Made by a program: the position numbers and the translations under genes
Shown here: positions 25,422 through 34,304 of the stretch, piece after piece
Layout: the number at the start of each line of letters is the position of its first letter
Numbering within the stretch: position 1 is the first letter of the stretch
Assembly (NCBI GenBank): GCA_949289855.1
Contig: CASEPS010000014.1
Span: forward strand, 1 to 41,846
DNA length: 41,846 nt
Reading direction: 5' to 3'
Source of the DNA: an uncultured Erysipelotrichaceae bacterium
Lineage (GTDB): Bacteria; Bacillota_I; Bacilli_A; Erysipelotrichales; Erysipelotrichaceae
The notes under the pieces: model-generated
The model's input: only the letters and a program-made list of their open reading frames with translations
The model's database searches: none
Told to the model about the DNA's origin: nothing

Positions 25422-28145
25422 TCAATCAATGACTACCTTTACTGTACTTCCCCCATCATTACCAAGGTCCTTCTTTACTTCAATTCTCTTTGCAATACGG
25501 GTTTCAAGGTCACTGACATGAGAAATAATACCAATAAGACGATCACTTTCTGACAGCGAGCCAAGGGTATCAATTGCTTTGTCGAGGCTTTCTTTATCCA
25601 ATGAACCAAAACCTTCATCGATAAACATCGTATCAAGAGACACCTTTGCCCTTTGCTGTGTTTCATCGGAAAGACCAAGGGCAAGGGCCATGGACGCAAG
25701 GAAGGACTCACCACCGGACAATGAACTGACTGGACGAAGTGTATCATTGTAATGATCCTTTACATCAAGAGCCAAAGCATTATGTGATTGCAGACTGGAG
25801 GAATCTTTATGGCGCACAAGTTCATACTGTCCATCGGACATCTTCCGGTATCTGCGGTTGGCATACCAGATAATGGAATCAAAATAATGCATCTGCACAT
25901 ATTCTTCCAATGTGATTTTCTCTTTGCCACCAAGATGAGAATCCGCTGTGTCCGCAAGCACCTTCACTGCCGCATACTCCTCACGATGCTTTACAAGATG
26001 TGTTTCCACCCGCTTCATGCCTGTCAGCACTTTGCGGTTATTGAGAAGCTTGTGTGACAAAGAATCATATGCACTATCAAGTTCTGCCTTTTCCAGCATT
26101 CTGCTTTGTTTCACCAGCTTTGTTTCTTCCAGTTTCTTTTCACTCTGTTCATCTGCGGTAAGCTGATACGCTGAAATCGCAGCCTGTGTTTTCTCTACTG
26201 CCTGCTTTGCACGATCATAGGAAGTTCTGATCGCTTCTATCTTTATTTCTTTTTCTTTTAGTTCTGCTTCCAGTTTATTCAGTGCTGCCCGTGCTTCTGT
26301 TTCACTTGCATAAGGAAGGTCTTGCCGCAATACATCGATCATCTTCTTTGCGGCTTCAATAGTACTTTCAAGCCTGTCCCTTTTCAGCGTCCCTGCCTGC
26401 ATATCTGACACAGCATCTTCCAACTGTTTTTCTGTTTCTTTCTTCTTCTCTTCATTCCTTCGTTTTTCTTCCAGAGAAGAAGAATGCATTTTCTCTTCGC
26501 TCTTCAAATCTCTTTCATGCTGGAAAAGCATATTCCATTCCTCGTCAATAGGCATATGTTTTCCATACGCCTTCTCTGCATCCTGTTCTTCCTGCATTGC
26601 TTTTTGCAATGCTGCTTTGGCAACAGAAAGACTGCTTGCGGCAGACGCAGAAGCACTGCGGGCAGCTTCTGCTTCTTCCTTCAGCTTCTCCAAAAGCTTT
26701 TCATCAACCACTTCATCAGAAAGCTGTGCAGGGCTAGGATGATGCACTGCTCCACATACCGGGCATGGCTTTCCCTCTTCAAGAGCAGACGCAAGAATAC
26801 CAGCCTGTTCTTTGAGAAACAACGCATATTGCCTTGTGTAGGCAGTATTCTTTACCTCATAAACTTCCAGAACTTTCTCTAAAGCCTCTGTTTTACCAGT
26901 CGCTTCCTGTTCGAGGTGCTTTCTTTCCTTCATCCTGTCTTCAAAGGCACGCAATAGCTGCTGCTTCTGTGCATTGACCATCAGTTTCTCTCTGACAAAA
27001 GACAAAGCTTCTTCTACATCCTGTGCATTGTCTAACTGCTCATCATAAAATGTTTTTCTCACACCTAGATCCGCAACTCTTTGTCTTACTCTTCCCAAAA
27101 CTTCACAGGCACATTTCCATTCCTCACCAAGTTTCTTAACCTTCAGTTCTTCACTGGCAAGCTGTTCATACCTGCTCATCTGCTTCTTTTCATTAGAAAG
27201 TTTAGTACGATACTGCTCTACTTCCTGCTCCATGCCACTTTCCTTCATTTGTTGCAGGGAAAACAAAGCTGATTCCAGTGTTTTTTCTTCTTCAACAAGT
27301 CTTGTCTTTTCTGCCTGCAATTTCTTTGTTGCAATCACAGAAGCCTCCAGGTTACCAATCTCTTTTTCCAGCGCACTGATCACCTTTGCAAGCTGGTCAC
27401 GTTTCTGTTGTACAGTCTCCTGTTCACTTTCCTCTTTGGAAATTTCTTCATCAAGAATGGTATGAATGCTATCGAGGTAGACCACCGGATCTTCTTTCAT
27501 ATTCTCTTCCAGTGCTTCACATTCAATACCAGCAACCAGCAGTGACAATTCCTGTTCATCACGGGCAATGACTTCTTTCCGGTTCTTTCTTTCCTCAGCC
27601 AAAGCTTCCATCAGTCTGCGGTAATTCCCAGTATGGAACAATTCCTGAAAGAGCTTCACCCTTTCCTTTGTGTCCGCATTGAGAATCTTGCGGAAGCTGT
27701 CCTGGGCAATCATGGCTATACCTGTAAACTGGTCACAATCAATACCGAGCAGTTCTTTCACCGCTTCATTGACAGATGTGCTTTTCACAACCATATTGCC
27801 ATTCGGATATGTCAGCTCTGCATCCTGGGTAACCGTATTTTTGTTGCAGTTGAGACGGATGGTGCGGGTAATGGTATATTTCTCCCCATAACAGAGAAAG
27901 TCCATGGTCACAAATGTCTTTGTCTTACCCGTACTATATGTACTGACAAGCATCCGGGCATCTCTTTCCTTACCACTTGTTTTGCCATAGAGAGCAAAGG
28001 TAATCGCATCAAAGATCGTTGTCTTGCCAGCACCAGTATCACCCGTAATGAGATAGAGTCCACTGTTACCAAGCTGTTCAAAATCAATGGTTGTCTCTCT
28101 GGCATAAGGGCCAAAGGCATGCATAACAAGCTTCAGCGGTCTCAT
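25422..28145 (-). CDS. sbcC: Exonuclease subunit SbcC
   Basis: Rad50-like ATPase of the SbcCD nuclease, which clears hairpins and protein-blocked DNA ends. 907 residues: N-terminal ATPase half with Walker A TGDTGAGKTTIFDA (about residue 33), two long coiled coils (about 190-450 and 475-720) around the zinc hook CPVC (about 460), then the C-terminal half with signature SSLSGGESFLASMALALGLS (about 808) and Walker B FIDEGFGSLD (about 845). ATGA overlap with sbcD. Confidence 0.96.
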   Translation of the reverse strand: MRPLKLVMHAFGPYARETTIDFEQLGNSGLYLITGDTGAGKTTIFDAITFALYGKTSGKERDARMLVSTYSTGKTKTFVTMDFLCYGEKYTITRTIRLNCNKNTVTQDAELTYPNGNMVVKSTSVNEAVKELLGIDCDQFTGIAMIAQDSFRKILNADTKERVKLFQELFHTGNYRRLMEALAEERKNRKEVIARDEQELSLLVAGIECEALEENMKEDPVVYLDSIHTILDEEISKEESEQETVQQKRDQLAKVISALEKEIGNLEASVIATKKLQAEKTRLVEEEKTLESALFSLQQMKESGMEQEVEQYRTKLSNEKKQMSRYEQLASEELKVKKLGEEWKCACEVLGRVRQRVADLGVRKTFYDEQLDNAQDVEEALSFVREKLMVNAQKQQLLRAFEDRMKERKHLEQEATGKTEALEKVLEVYEVKNTAYTRQYALFLKEQAGILASALEEGKPCPVCGAVHHPSPAQLSDEVVDEKLLEKLKEEAEAARSASASAASSLSVAKAALQKAMQEEQDAEKAYGKHMPIDEEWNMLFQHERDLKSEEKMHSSSLEEKRRNEEKKKETEKQLEDAVSDMQAGTLKRDRLESTIEAAKKMIDVLRQDLPYASETEARAALNKLEAELKEKEIKIEAIRTSYDRAKQAVEKTQAAISAYQLTADEQSEKKLEETKLVKQSRMLEKAELDSAYDSLSHKLLNNRKVLTGMKRVETHLVKHREEYAAVKVLADTADSHLGGKEKITLEEYVQMHYFDSIIWYANRRYRKMSDGQYELVRHKDSSSLQSHNALALDVKDHYNDTLRPVSSLSGGESFLASMALALGLSDETQQRAKVSLDTMFIDEGFGSLDKESLDKAIDTLGSLSESDRLIGIISHVSDLETRIAKRIEVKKDLGNDGGSTVKVVID

Positions 28146-29290
28146 TTCCCTTCCTCCTCATCAAATAAACGCAATATCATTTCCCGGGCAATACGCTGTT
28201 CTTTTTCATTCATTTCTCTTCCATTGCGCTCCTGGAAGAACAAGGAAAAGATCTCCATTGGAGAAAGTTCTCTGTCATTCACTGGCATTTCTTCCATGAA
28301 CTGCCGCATCCGGGCATTATCATACGTAAGGCGCAAAACATTTGGATACACTGCACGAAGATAGCGTACGGCATCTTCCACCTCATCTTCATCTGTCAGT
28401 ACAACCTGCAGATAATCCATCTTTCCCGCATCCTCTTTAGCGTTCATCAGAACTTCTTCATATGTGCCTTTGATCGTGCGCATATCATGTAATGGCACAA
28501 GCTCTTTCTGGTATACCTGTATATTTCCTTTTTCTTTCAGTTCTACAAACAGAACACCTTTCTTGTCATGTTCTTCTGAAAAGGAATACTTCAATGGTGT
28601 ACCACAATAATATGCATTTTGGTTTTTGATTTTCTGGAAGGAATGAATATGACCCAATGCAATATAGTCAAATCCATCATAGGCAGAAATGGAAACCTGA
28701 TCCGTTCCGCCTACCATCAATTGTTCTGAGCCTTCTTCATGTACAAAAGACCCCGTCACAAACTGATGGGAGAGAATGACATTCCGTTTTGCATAATCCA
28801 CTGGTGACAACTCAATTGCGGCTTTGATGGCTGCAGTATAGTCTTTGACCTTGTCTTCTTCTTTTCCAATATACCGGTTAACATAACCAGGTCTTAAAAA
28901 AGGAAGCAGCCATACATCCACTTCTCCATAGTCATCTTCTATTGTGTAATGTGGCATTTCACCTGCAAATCTTCCAGCAATATGAATATTCTGTTTCCCA
29001 AGAAGTTCACTTGCATAGGAGAGTCTTTCCGCAGAGTCATGGTTACCGGCAATCATAAAAACCGGAAAACCAGCACTGTTCAGTTCCGCAAGAAAATAAC
29101 TGAGCAGGGAAGTCGCTTCAGAACCCGGGACAGCTTTGTCATAAACATCCCCGGCAATGAGTACACTATCTGCCTTTTCTTCTTTTAATATTTTCAATAT
29201 GGCATCAAGAATATATTTCTGGTCTTCTATCAGATTGACATGATGTAACGTCATGCCAAGATGAAGATCTCCAAGATGTGCAAATTTCAT
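28142..29290 (-). CDS. sbcD: Exonuclease subunit SbcD
   Basis: Mre11-like metallophosphoesterase, nuclease of SbcCD. 382 residues with the metal-binding motifs in order: GDLHLGM (about residue 7), GDVYDKA (about 47), GNHDS (about 82), and ALGHIHSFQ (about 211). A C-terminal capping/SbcC-binding region follows and ends in a charged helix. Ribosome binding site AGGTGG; 8 bases after dagK. Confidence 0.96.
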   Translation of the reverse strand: MKFAHLGDLHLGMTLHHVNLIEDQKYILDAILKILKEEKADSVLIAGDVYDKAVPGSEATSLLSYFLAELNSAGFPVFMIAGNHDSAERLSYASELLGKQNIHIAGRFAGEMPHYTIEDDYGEVDVWLLPFLRPGYVNRYIGKEEDKVKDYTAAIKAAIELSPVDYAKRNVILSHQFVTGSFVHEEGSEQLMVGGTDQVSISAYDGFDYIALGHIHSFQKIKNQNAYYCGTPLKYSFSEEHDKKGVLFVELKEKGNIQVYQKELVPLHDMRTIKGTYEEVLMNAKEDAGKMDYLQVVLTDEDEVEDAVRYLRAVYPNVLRLTYDNARMRQFMEEMPVNDRELSPMEIFSLFFQERNGREMNEKEQRIAREMILRLFDEEEGK

Positions 29291-29298
29291 AAACCCAC

Positions 29299-30270
29299 CT
29301 ATATCAGCATGTTCAGCTTATCTGTACCTGTCCGTATTTCAATCTTTGAGGAACGGCAATATACCTCTCCATCAAGATGTACAAACAATGGTTTATCTGT
29401 TTCAATCAGAATCCGTTTTGTACGGCGCATTGTAATATGATCTGTGTAACGCACATGGTTGCCATGGAAAGCATGAATAAATACGCGTACAAACGAAGGA
29501 ATGGTCATATTGCGTGCCACGCAAAGGTCAAGCAGACCATCATCCGTTTCTGCCTCTGGACAGAAACAGAAACCTCCCCCTTCATAGCGGTGGTTCATTG
29601 CCACAAGAAACAATACATGTGGCAGTTTTGCGGCACCTTCCGTTGTCATCACGTTCATAGCGAAATGGTTGTTTCTCAAAATGACACGAAGTGCCACAAA
29701 TAGATAGATGAGCTTGGCAATATGCAGTTTTGCAAACAATCTTTTTACTCTTGAAACAGCAACTCCATGGCAGACATCCGCATCAAACCCAATGCCTGCA
29801 GAAACATGAAAGCGGCGCACTTCGCCAGGTTCTTCCGTCATCCGCATCCCGTTTTTCTTCTGGATATCTGTAACATTGTGGAAAACAACTTCACCTACAT
29901 CCATCGTTCGTCTGACTTTGCCTTCGAGAAAGATGTTTAACACATCTATTGGATCATCTGGCAGATTCATGTCCCGGATGGCATCATTGCCTGATCCACA
30001 TGGTAAAAATCCGATTCTCACACGCGAAAAGTCAGTCATACCATTGATCACATCATGCATCGAACCATCTCCACCAAGAACGAGCAGATTAACAATGCCT
30101 TCACTTTCATCCAGTATTTCACGCACAATGGCATCAAGGCCATGAGAAAGGGAAGAATAATGAACCATATAGACATGGTTGCCCTGTTGTAATACCGGTT
30201 CAATCTTTTTCAGGACTTTGAGTGTTTTGCCTGCTGCAGCAACAGGATTCACGATAACATGTACTTTCAT
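29299..30270 (-). CDS. YegS/DagK-type lipid kinase
   Basis: Diacylglycerol-kinase-catalytic-domain protein, 323 residues from MKVHVIVNPVAAAGKT. Nucleotide-binding GGDGSMHDVINGM (about residue 66) and FLPCGSGNDAIRDM (about 92) are the family hallmarks; the second half has the beta-sandwich with VNHRYEGGGF-like AMNHRYEGGGF and DDGLLDLCV motifs. Phosphorylates diacylglycerol or a related lipid at the membrane. The longer open frame reaching 30360 includes the gdhA terminator and the promoter, so the later start is preferred. First gene of dagK-sbcD-sbcC; predicted leaderless. Confidence 0.88.
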   Translation of the reverse strand: MKVHVIVNPVAAAGKTLKVLKKIEPVLQQGNHVYMVHYSSLSHGLDAIVREILDESEGIVNLLVLGGDGSMHDVINGMTDFSRVRIGFLPCGSGNDAIRDMNLPDDPIDVLNIFLEGKVRRTMDVGEVVFHNVTDIQKKNGMRMTEEPGEVRRFHVSAGIGFDADVCHGVAVSRVKRLFAKLHIAKLIYLFVALRVILRNNHFAMNVMTTEGAAKLPHVLFLVAMNHRYEGGGFCFCPEAETDDGLLDLCVARNMTIPSFVRVFIHAFHGNHVRYTDHITMRRTKRILIETDKPLFVHLDGEVYCRSSKIEIRTGTDKLNMLI

Positions 30271-30277
30271 CGCTAAT

Positions 30278-30306
30278 ATTATACAGACAAAAAGAGAAGA
30301 GAACAA
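30278..30306 (-). promoter_or_regulatory. Promoter of dagK-sbcDC operon
   Basis: -35 TTGTTC (30306-30301), 17-base spacer, -10 TATAAT (30283-30278). The -10 ends 7 bases before the ATG, so the transcript should begin at or one base before the start codon. Confidence 0.7.
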
Positions 30307-30328
30307 AGTACAGCTCTTCATTCTCTTC
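30289..30328 (-). terminator. Terminator of gdhA
   Basis: GAAGAGAA/TTCTCTTC stem (8 bp) with a 17-base loop followed by TCTTTTTG. It overlaps the dagK promoter, so the two genes are packed end to end. Confidence 0.6.
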
Positions 30329-30374
30329 CTTCTTCTATCATTGATGAACCGCTTCACCAATTTACTACATTATA

Positions 30375-31721
30375 TCAGAACAAACCCTGTGCGAGCATTG
30401 TGTCCGCAACTTTTTCAAAACCGGCAATATTGGCACCAGCAACAAGATCATTGCCAAGTCCATACTTTTCACTTGCTGCATAAGAAGCATCTACAATACT
30501 GCGCATGATGCTCTTGAGCTTAGCGTCTACTTCTTCTTCACTCCAGGAAAGACGTTCGCTGTTCTGGCTCATTTCAAGTGCAGAAACCGCAACACCACCA
30601 GCGTTGGCAGCCTTGGCAGGTCCTACAACCACACCACTCTTCTGCAGCAGTGCAATGGCTTCATTGCTTGCCGGCATGTTTGCACCTTCGAAGTAGAACT
30701 TTGTGCCATTGGCAATAATCTGTTCTGCTTCTTCTACACCAACTTCATTCTGGGTCGCGCAAGGAATGCATACATCACCCTTTACAGACCATGGCTTCTG
30801 TCCTTCAAAGAACTGGCAGCCAAACTTCTCTGCATACATCTTGACGTTTGCATTGCGGGAAGCGCGCATTTCGAGGAGGTAGTTGATCTTTTCTTCTGTT
30901 GTAATACCTTCTGGATCATAGACATAGCCATTATGACCAGAAATGGTTACTACCTTGCCACCCATTTCAGCAACCTTACGGCATACGCCCCAGGCAACAT
31001 TACCATAACCGGAAATGACAAATGTCTTTCCCTTTGGATCATAGTTTTCATGTTCAAATACACGCTGTGCATAGTAGAGAACACCATAACCTGTCGCTTC
31101 CGGGCGGATGAGGGAACCACCATATGTCAGACCCTTACCAGTGAGTACACCATTGTCATAGGAATCACGGATTCTTCTGTACTGGCCAAAGAGATAACCG
31201 ATTTCTCTTCCACCAACACCGATGTCACCAGCCGGAACGTCAACATTTGGTCCGATATGACGGTAAAGTTCTGTCATAAAAGACTGGCAGAAACGCATGA
31301 TTTCTCCATCGCTCTTACCGTGTGGGTCAAAGTCTGAACCACCTTTGGCACCACCAATTGGCAAAGTTGTGAGACTGTTTTTGAAAATCTGTTCGAAACC
31401 AAGGAACTTCAGAATAGAGAGATTGACTGTCTTATGGAAGCGGAGTCCACCTTTATATGGACCAAGGGCTCCATTGAACTGGATGCGGTAACCGCGGTTG
31501 ACCTGCGTCTTTCCTTCATCATCGACCCAGACAACACGGAACATAATCTGTCTTTCTGGTTCTGTAATTCTTTCAAGAATTGCGGCCTGTTCATATTCTG
31601 GATGCTTGTCCACAACCGGCGCAAGACTTGTCAGTACTTCCGTCACAGTCTGTAAGAATTCAGGCTGATCAGGATTCTTCTGCTTCACTTCTTCGATAAC
31701 TCTTTCAACATATTTGCTCAT
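30375..31721 (-). CDS. gdhA: NADP-type glutamate dehydrogenase
   Basis: Interconverts 2-oxoglutarate plus ammonia and glutamate. 448 residues, the length of hexameric anabolic GDH. N-terminal substrate domain with GGLRFHKTVNLSILKFLGFEQ-type motif (about 91) and the catalytic-lysine loop PIGGAKGGSDFDP (about 121); Rossmann domain with VISGYGNVAWG (about 238) and QNEVGVEEA near 320. Ribosome binding site AGAGGAT. Single-gene transcript with its own promoter and terminator. Confidence 0.97.
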   Translation of the reverse strand: MSKYVERVIEEVKQKNPDQPEFLQTVTEVLTSLAPVVDKHPEYEQAAILERITEPERQIMFRVVWVDDEGKTQVNRGYRIQFNGALGPYKGGLRFHKTVNLSILKFLGFEQIFKNSLTTLPIGGAKGGSDFDPHGKSDGEIMRFCQSFMTELYRHIGPNVDVPAGDIGVGGREIGYLFGQYRRIRDSYDNGVLTGKGLTYGGSLIRPEATGYGVLYYAQRVFEHENYDPKGKTFVISGYGNVAWGVCRKVAEMGGKVVTISGHNGYVYDPEGITTEEKINYLLEMRASRNANVKMYAEKFGCQFFEGQKPWSVKGDVCIPCATQNEVGVEEAEQIIANGTKFYFEGANMPASNEAIALLQKSGVVVGPAKAANAGGVAVSALEMSQNSERLSWSEEEVDAKLKSIMRSIVDASYAASEKYGLGNDLVAGANIAGFEKVADTMLAQGLF

Positions 31722-31753
31722 ACGTTATCCTCTGCTTTCTTTTTAACGCACTT

Positions 31754-31782
31754 ATTTTACTCTCATTCAGGCACAATGAAAA
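31754..31782 (-). promoter_or_regulatory. Promoter of gdhA
   Basis: -35 TTTTCA (31782-31777), 17-base spacer, -10 TAAAAT (31759-31754). Confidence 0.55.
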
Positions 31783-31809
31783 TACTTTCTTTGTTTGAAA
31801 ATAATTTCA

Positions 31810-33033
31810 TTACTGTTTATTATTCCGGTCAAAGCTCATACCGCCTTCACCAGGATTGCCAAACTCCTTGCGATAGGCATCCTGCTTTGTGATGACATCA
31901 ATCAGTTCCGAAGGCAGATAGACAAATACCGGCCCAAACGGATTAATGACAAGACCCTGGTGGCCCTTCCACATGATGTTGACGGCATCCTGGAAAGTGA
32001 TACCTAATGTGGATGGCTGCTTGCCAGAACGGAATAGCTGTTTCCAGCCTTTGAGTGCTTCCATATCTGTAAACAAGGCAAATGTACGTACTTCCTTGCC
32101 ACTATCCGAGCGGTTTACACCCATAAACCCAATCTTTGTATCCTGGGAAAAACCGACTTTGCCATTGATGACACTTGGCGCATGTTCCATCATGACCGGT
32201 ACCGTGAAACGGCTGTGGGTGAGCACACGGATAAAGCGTGTCATGAATTCATGTTCACGGCTGTAGCGGGCATATTCATATGTCATGCCATAGAGCAGTG
32301 GGTTTTCCACATTGATGGCAGGTTTGTCATCCGTTGGCAGAATGCTCGAAATAACCGCAAAGTGAAGATCATCTGTATTCACATTCTTCAACCCATCAAG
32401 AGACAACTGAACACTTTCATCTTTTGCAGTAGCAGCCGTGATGCCACCTTTTGAAACAGATGCAATACGGACACGCTTTGTATTGCCATCAGAAAATAAC
32501 AATACCGCAAGGTCTCCCACCTTGATTTCACCATGGACAATGCCTTCCACATGTACTTGTTCATCCTGTATGACATTGGTGATCATCAATGTATAGCGGC
32601 GGTTTTCCTTATTTGTATATACCGTTTCTCTTTTCAGCACATTCTCTATACGCGTTGCCTTAAGATCAATCGGTACAACTTTCTTCTGGAAGATAACCAG
32701 AGCAACCATCACCAGCACCATGCTAAGGAGATTTCTATACAGTGCAGATGGATCATTCACACTATTGACAAAGTTGTTCATGGCGAAGTAGATGCACACA
32801 AGCATCATTGCCCAGAAAATGTAGGCATGAGGCAGTTTCTTTGCATCAATGGCACCAAGTATTGCACATTGCTTATAAAAGGAAACCACTAGACAGCCTA
32901 CACCAAGCAATGTAATCAAAGCATATGCCATGGTCGCTGCTGAACGATAACCAGTCAGCAATAACATGAGACCACCATACACAGCAAGTCCCATGCCAAT
33001 CATATTTACATACACAATCCATTTGTTCTTCAT
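31810..33033 (-). CDS. Four-helix membrane protein with C-terminal SseB domain
   Basis: 407 residues. Four N-terminal membrane helices (about 7-27, 32-52, 69-87, 101-117), then a beta-rich middle region (about 140-232; GIVHGEIKVGDLAVLLF resembles a translation-factor-type beta barrel), then an SseB-family domain (about 265-385: VPVMMEHAPS, FALFTDMEALKGW, AVNIMWKGHQGLVINPFGP). The large part after helix four is probably cytoplasmic. SseB domains occur in secretion and signalling proteins of unclear biochemistry. The start lies 3 bases after a BlaI-type regulator, so the two form an operon. This three-part combination is not one I recognise. Confidence 0.8.
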   Translation of the reverse strand: MKNKWIVYVNMIGMGLAVYGGLMLLLTGYRSAATMAYALITLLGVGCLVVSFYKQCAILGAIDAKKLPHAYIFWAMMLVCIYFAMNNFVNSVNDPSALYRNLLSMVLVMVALVIFQKKVVPIDLKATRIENVLKRETVYTNKENRRYTLMITNVIQDEQVHVEGIVHGEIKVGDLAVLLFSDGNTKRVRIASVSKGGITAATAKDESVQLSLDGLKNVNTDDLHFAVISSILPTDDKPAINVENPLLYGMTYEYARYSREHEFMTRFIRVLTHSRFTVPVMMEHAPSVINGKVGFSQDTKIGFMGVNRSDSGKEVRTFALFTDMEALKGWKQLFRSGKQPSTLGITFQDAVNIMWKGHQGLVINPFGPVFVYLPSELIDVITKQDAYRKEFGNPGEGGMSFDRNNKQ

Positions 33034-33036
33034 AGG

Positions 33037-33390
33037 CTATATCGTATATCTGCGTATAATGTTCAAAAGTCTGCCTGCATCGAGCCGGGAAATACCATCA
33101 TGGGCAAAATAGCTTTCCAGAAACTGGGCAAGTGAACCCTGATAGTTTGTCTCTATGAAAGACTTAGCCCAGTCATGGTAATACCTGCCACGCTCCACTT
33201 TCATATAGAGCCTGCTGTCACGGTTTTCCAGCATTTCCTTATCGCGCATTCTCTTGATCAGTGTAAAGACAGTAGACTTCTTCCAGGCATAGTTGCTTTC
33301 ACAAAGCTTCACCAGCTGCATGGAACCAATACCCGGATTTGCCCAGACCCATTCAGCGATCTTCATTTCTGCCTCGCTCATCATACGCAT
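33037..33390 (-). CDS. BlaI/MecI/CopY-type transcriptional repressor
   Basis: 117 residues from the ATG 5 bases after GGAGG; the frame is open further upstream but that part covers the promoter. Winged-helix N-terminus with the BlaI pattern SEAEMKIAEWVWANP, recognition region WKKSTVFTLIKRMRDKEML and wing RLYMKVERGRYYHDW, then a helical dimerisation tail. Family members repress an operon until a membrane sensor-protease (BlaR1/MecR1) inactivates them. No BlaR1 is present; the next gene is a membrane SseB protein. Confidence 0.88.
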   Translation of the reverse strand: MRMMSEAEMKIAEWVWANPGIGSMQLVKLCESNYAWKKSTVFTLIKRMRDKEMLENRDSRLYMKVERGRYYHDWAKSFIETNYQGSLAQFLESYFAHDGISRLDAGRLLNIIRRYTI

Positions 33391-33409
33391 CATTTCCTCC
33401 ATTGAGATT

Positions 33410-33438
33410 AGTCTACAGTTGTCAATCATGTTAGTCAA
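33410..33438 (-). promoter_or_regulatory. Promoter of the BlaI-SseB operon with possible operator
   Basis: -35 TTGACT (33438-33433), 17-base spacer, -10 TAGACT (33415-33410). The spacer contains ACAACTGTAG, a loose match to the TACA...TGTA half-sites used by BlaI/CopY repressors, and GACTAA occurs twice. Autoregulation is likely but the operator is imperfect. Confidence 0.55.
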
Positions 33439-33439
33439 A

Positions 33440-33468
33440 CAAAAAGAATCCCGATCATTCAGGATTCA
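33440..33468 (-). terminator. Terminator of tcdA
   Basis: GAATCC/GGATTC stem with a 10-base loop followed by TTTTTG on the minus strand, just after the tcdA stop. Confidence 0.8.
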
Positions 33469-33476
33469 TACATTGT

Positions 33477-34193
33477 TCACATTTCCAATAGTTTCTCTAC
33501 CACTTTAGAGGCAATGAGAAGCCCTGCTGCAGGTGGCACAAAAGCACTGCTGCCAGGTATAGAACGTTTACCTTCTGGCACTTCTTCTGTACTTTGTTCC
33601 TTTGCATGGATTGGCAGTTCTTCACTATAGACAACAGATAGTTTATCTATACCAAGTTTTCTCAGTTCTCGTCTCAGGACTTTCGCCAATGGATCATTCT
33701 TTGTCTTGAACAGGTCTGTATAAACAAGCTTTGAAGGGTCCAGGCGGTTACCGCATCCCATGCTGGAAATGATGGGAATGTTTTCTTCACGCGCTGCTTT
33801 AATGATATCTATCTTGGCTGATACCGTATCAATGGCGTCTACAATAAAGTCCCACTCTCTAAAAGGAAAGTCACCCCGCTTCTCTGGCAGATAGAAAACC
33901 GGATAAAAATTCACCTGAATAGAAGGATCAATGTCATGTATCCTTTCCTTTGCGACATCACATTTCAGCTTTCCAACAGTACTATGCAAAGCATAGATCT
34001 GCCGGTTGAGATTAGTCAGCGAAACATCATCATGGTCAATCAGATCAAGTGTTCCTACACCACTTCTTGCCAATGCTTCTACAACATATCCACCTACGCC
34101 ACCAATACCAAAGATGGCAACTCTTTTGCTTCTCAGTTTTTGAAATGCTTCATTTCCAATAAGCATCTGAAATCTTGCATATTGATTTGTCAT
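33477..34193 (-). CDS. tcdA: tRNA threonylcarbamoyladenosine dehydratase
   Basis: ThiF/E1-like enzyme that cyclises t6A37 of tRNA to ct6A using ATP. 238 residues. Adenylation-domain motif AIFGIGGVGGYVVEALARSG (about residue 26), DHDDVSLTNLNRQ about 53, and DFIVDAIDT about 115. The late SVVYSEE segment is typical of TcdA rather than MoeB/ThiF, and the zinc CxxC pairs are absent, also as expected. No tight neighbours; predicted near-leaderless transcript. Confidence 0.9.
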   Translation of the reverse strand: MTNQYARFQMLIGNEAFQKLRSKRVAIFGIGGVGGYVVEALARSGVGTLDLIDHDDVSLTNLNRQIYALHSTVGKLKCDVAKERIHDIDPSIQVNFYPVFYLPEKRGDFPFREWDFIVDAIDTVSAKIDIIKAAREENIPIISSMGCGNRLDPSKLVYTDLFKTKNDPLAKVLRRELRKLGIDKLSVVYSEELPIHAKEQSTEEVPEGKRSIPGSSAFVPPAAGLLIASKVVEKLLEM

Positions 34194-34199
34194 ATCAAC

Positions 34200-34205
34200 A
34201 TTGTA
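34200..34205 (-). promoter_or_regulatory. -10 box of tcdA
   Basis: TACAAT ending 6 bases before the ATG; no clear -35. An AAAGGA lies upstream of this box, too far (about 12 bases) to be a good ribosome binding site. Confidence 0.4.
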
Positions 34206-34304
34206 TCCTTTTCATGAGCTAATGCACACCTATGTGACAAATTTCGATTACATTCGCCTTATTTCAGTTTTGAATGACTACACATCCATTTCATTCACCC
34301 TGCA

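Noticed and set aside
27633-28364. A 243-codon antisense ORF opposite sbcC/sbcD
   Set aside because: Shadow of two clearly identified genes.
34271-34297. TGAATGA/TCATTCA hairpin as the fic terminator
   Set aside because: Seven-bp stem but no T-run on the minus strand; too weak to call.
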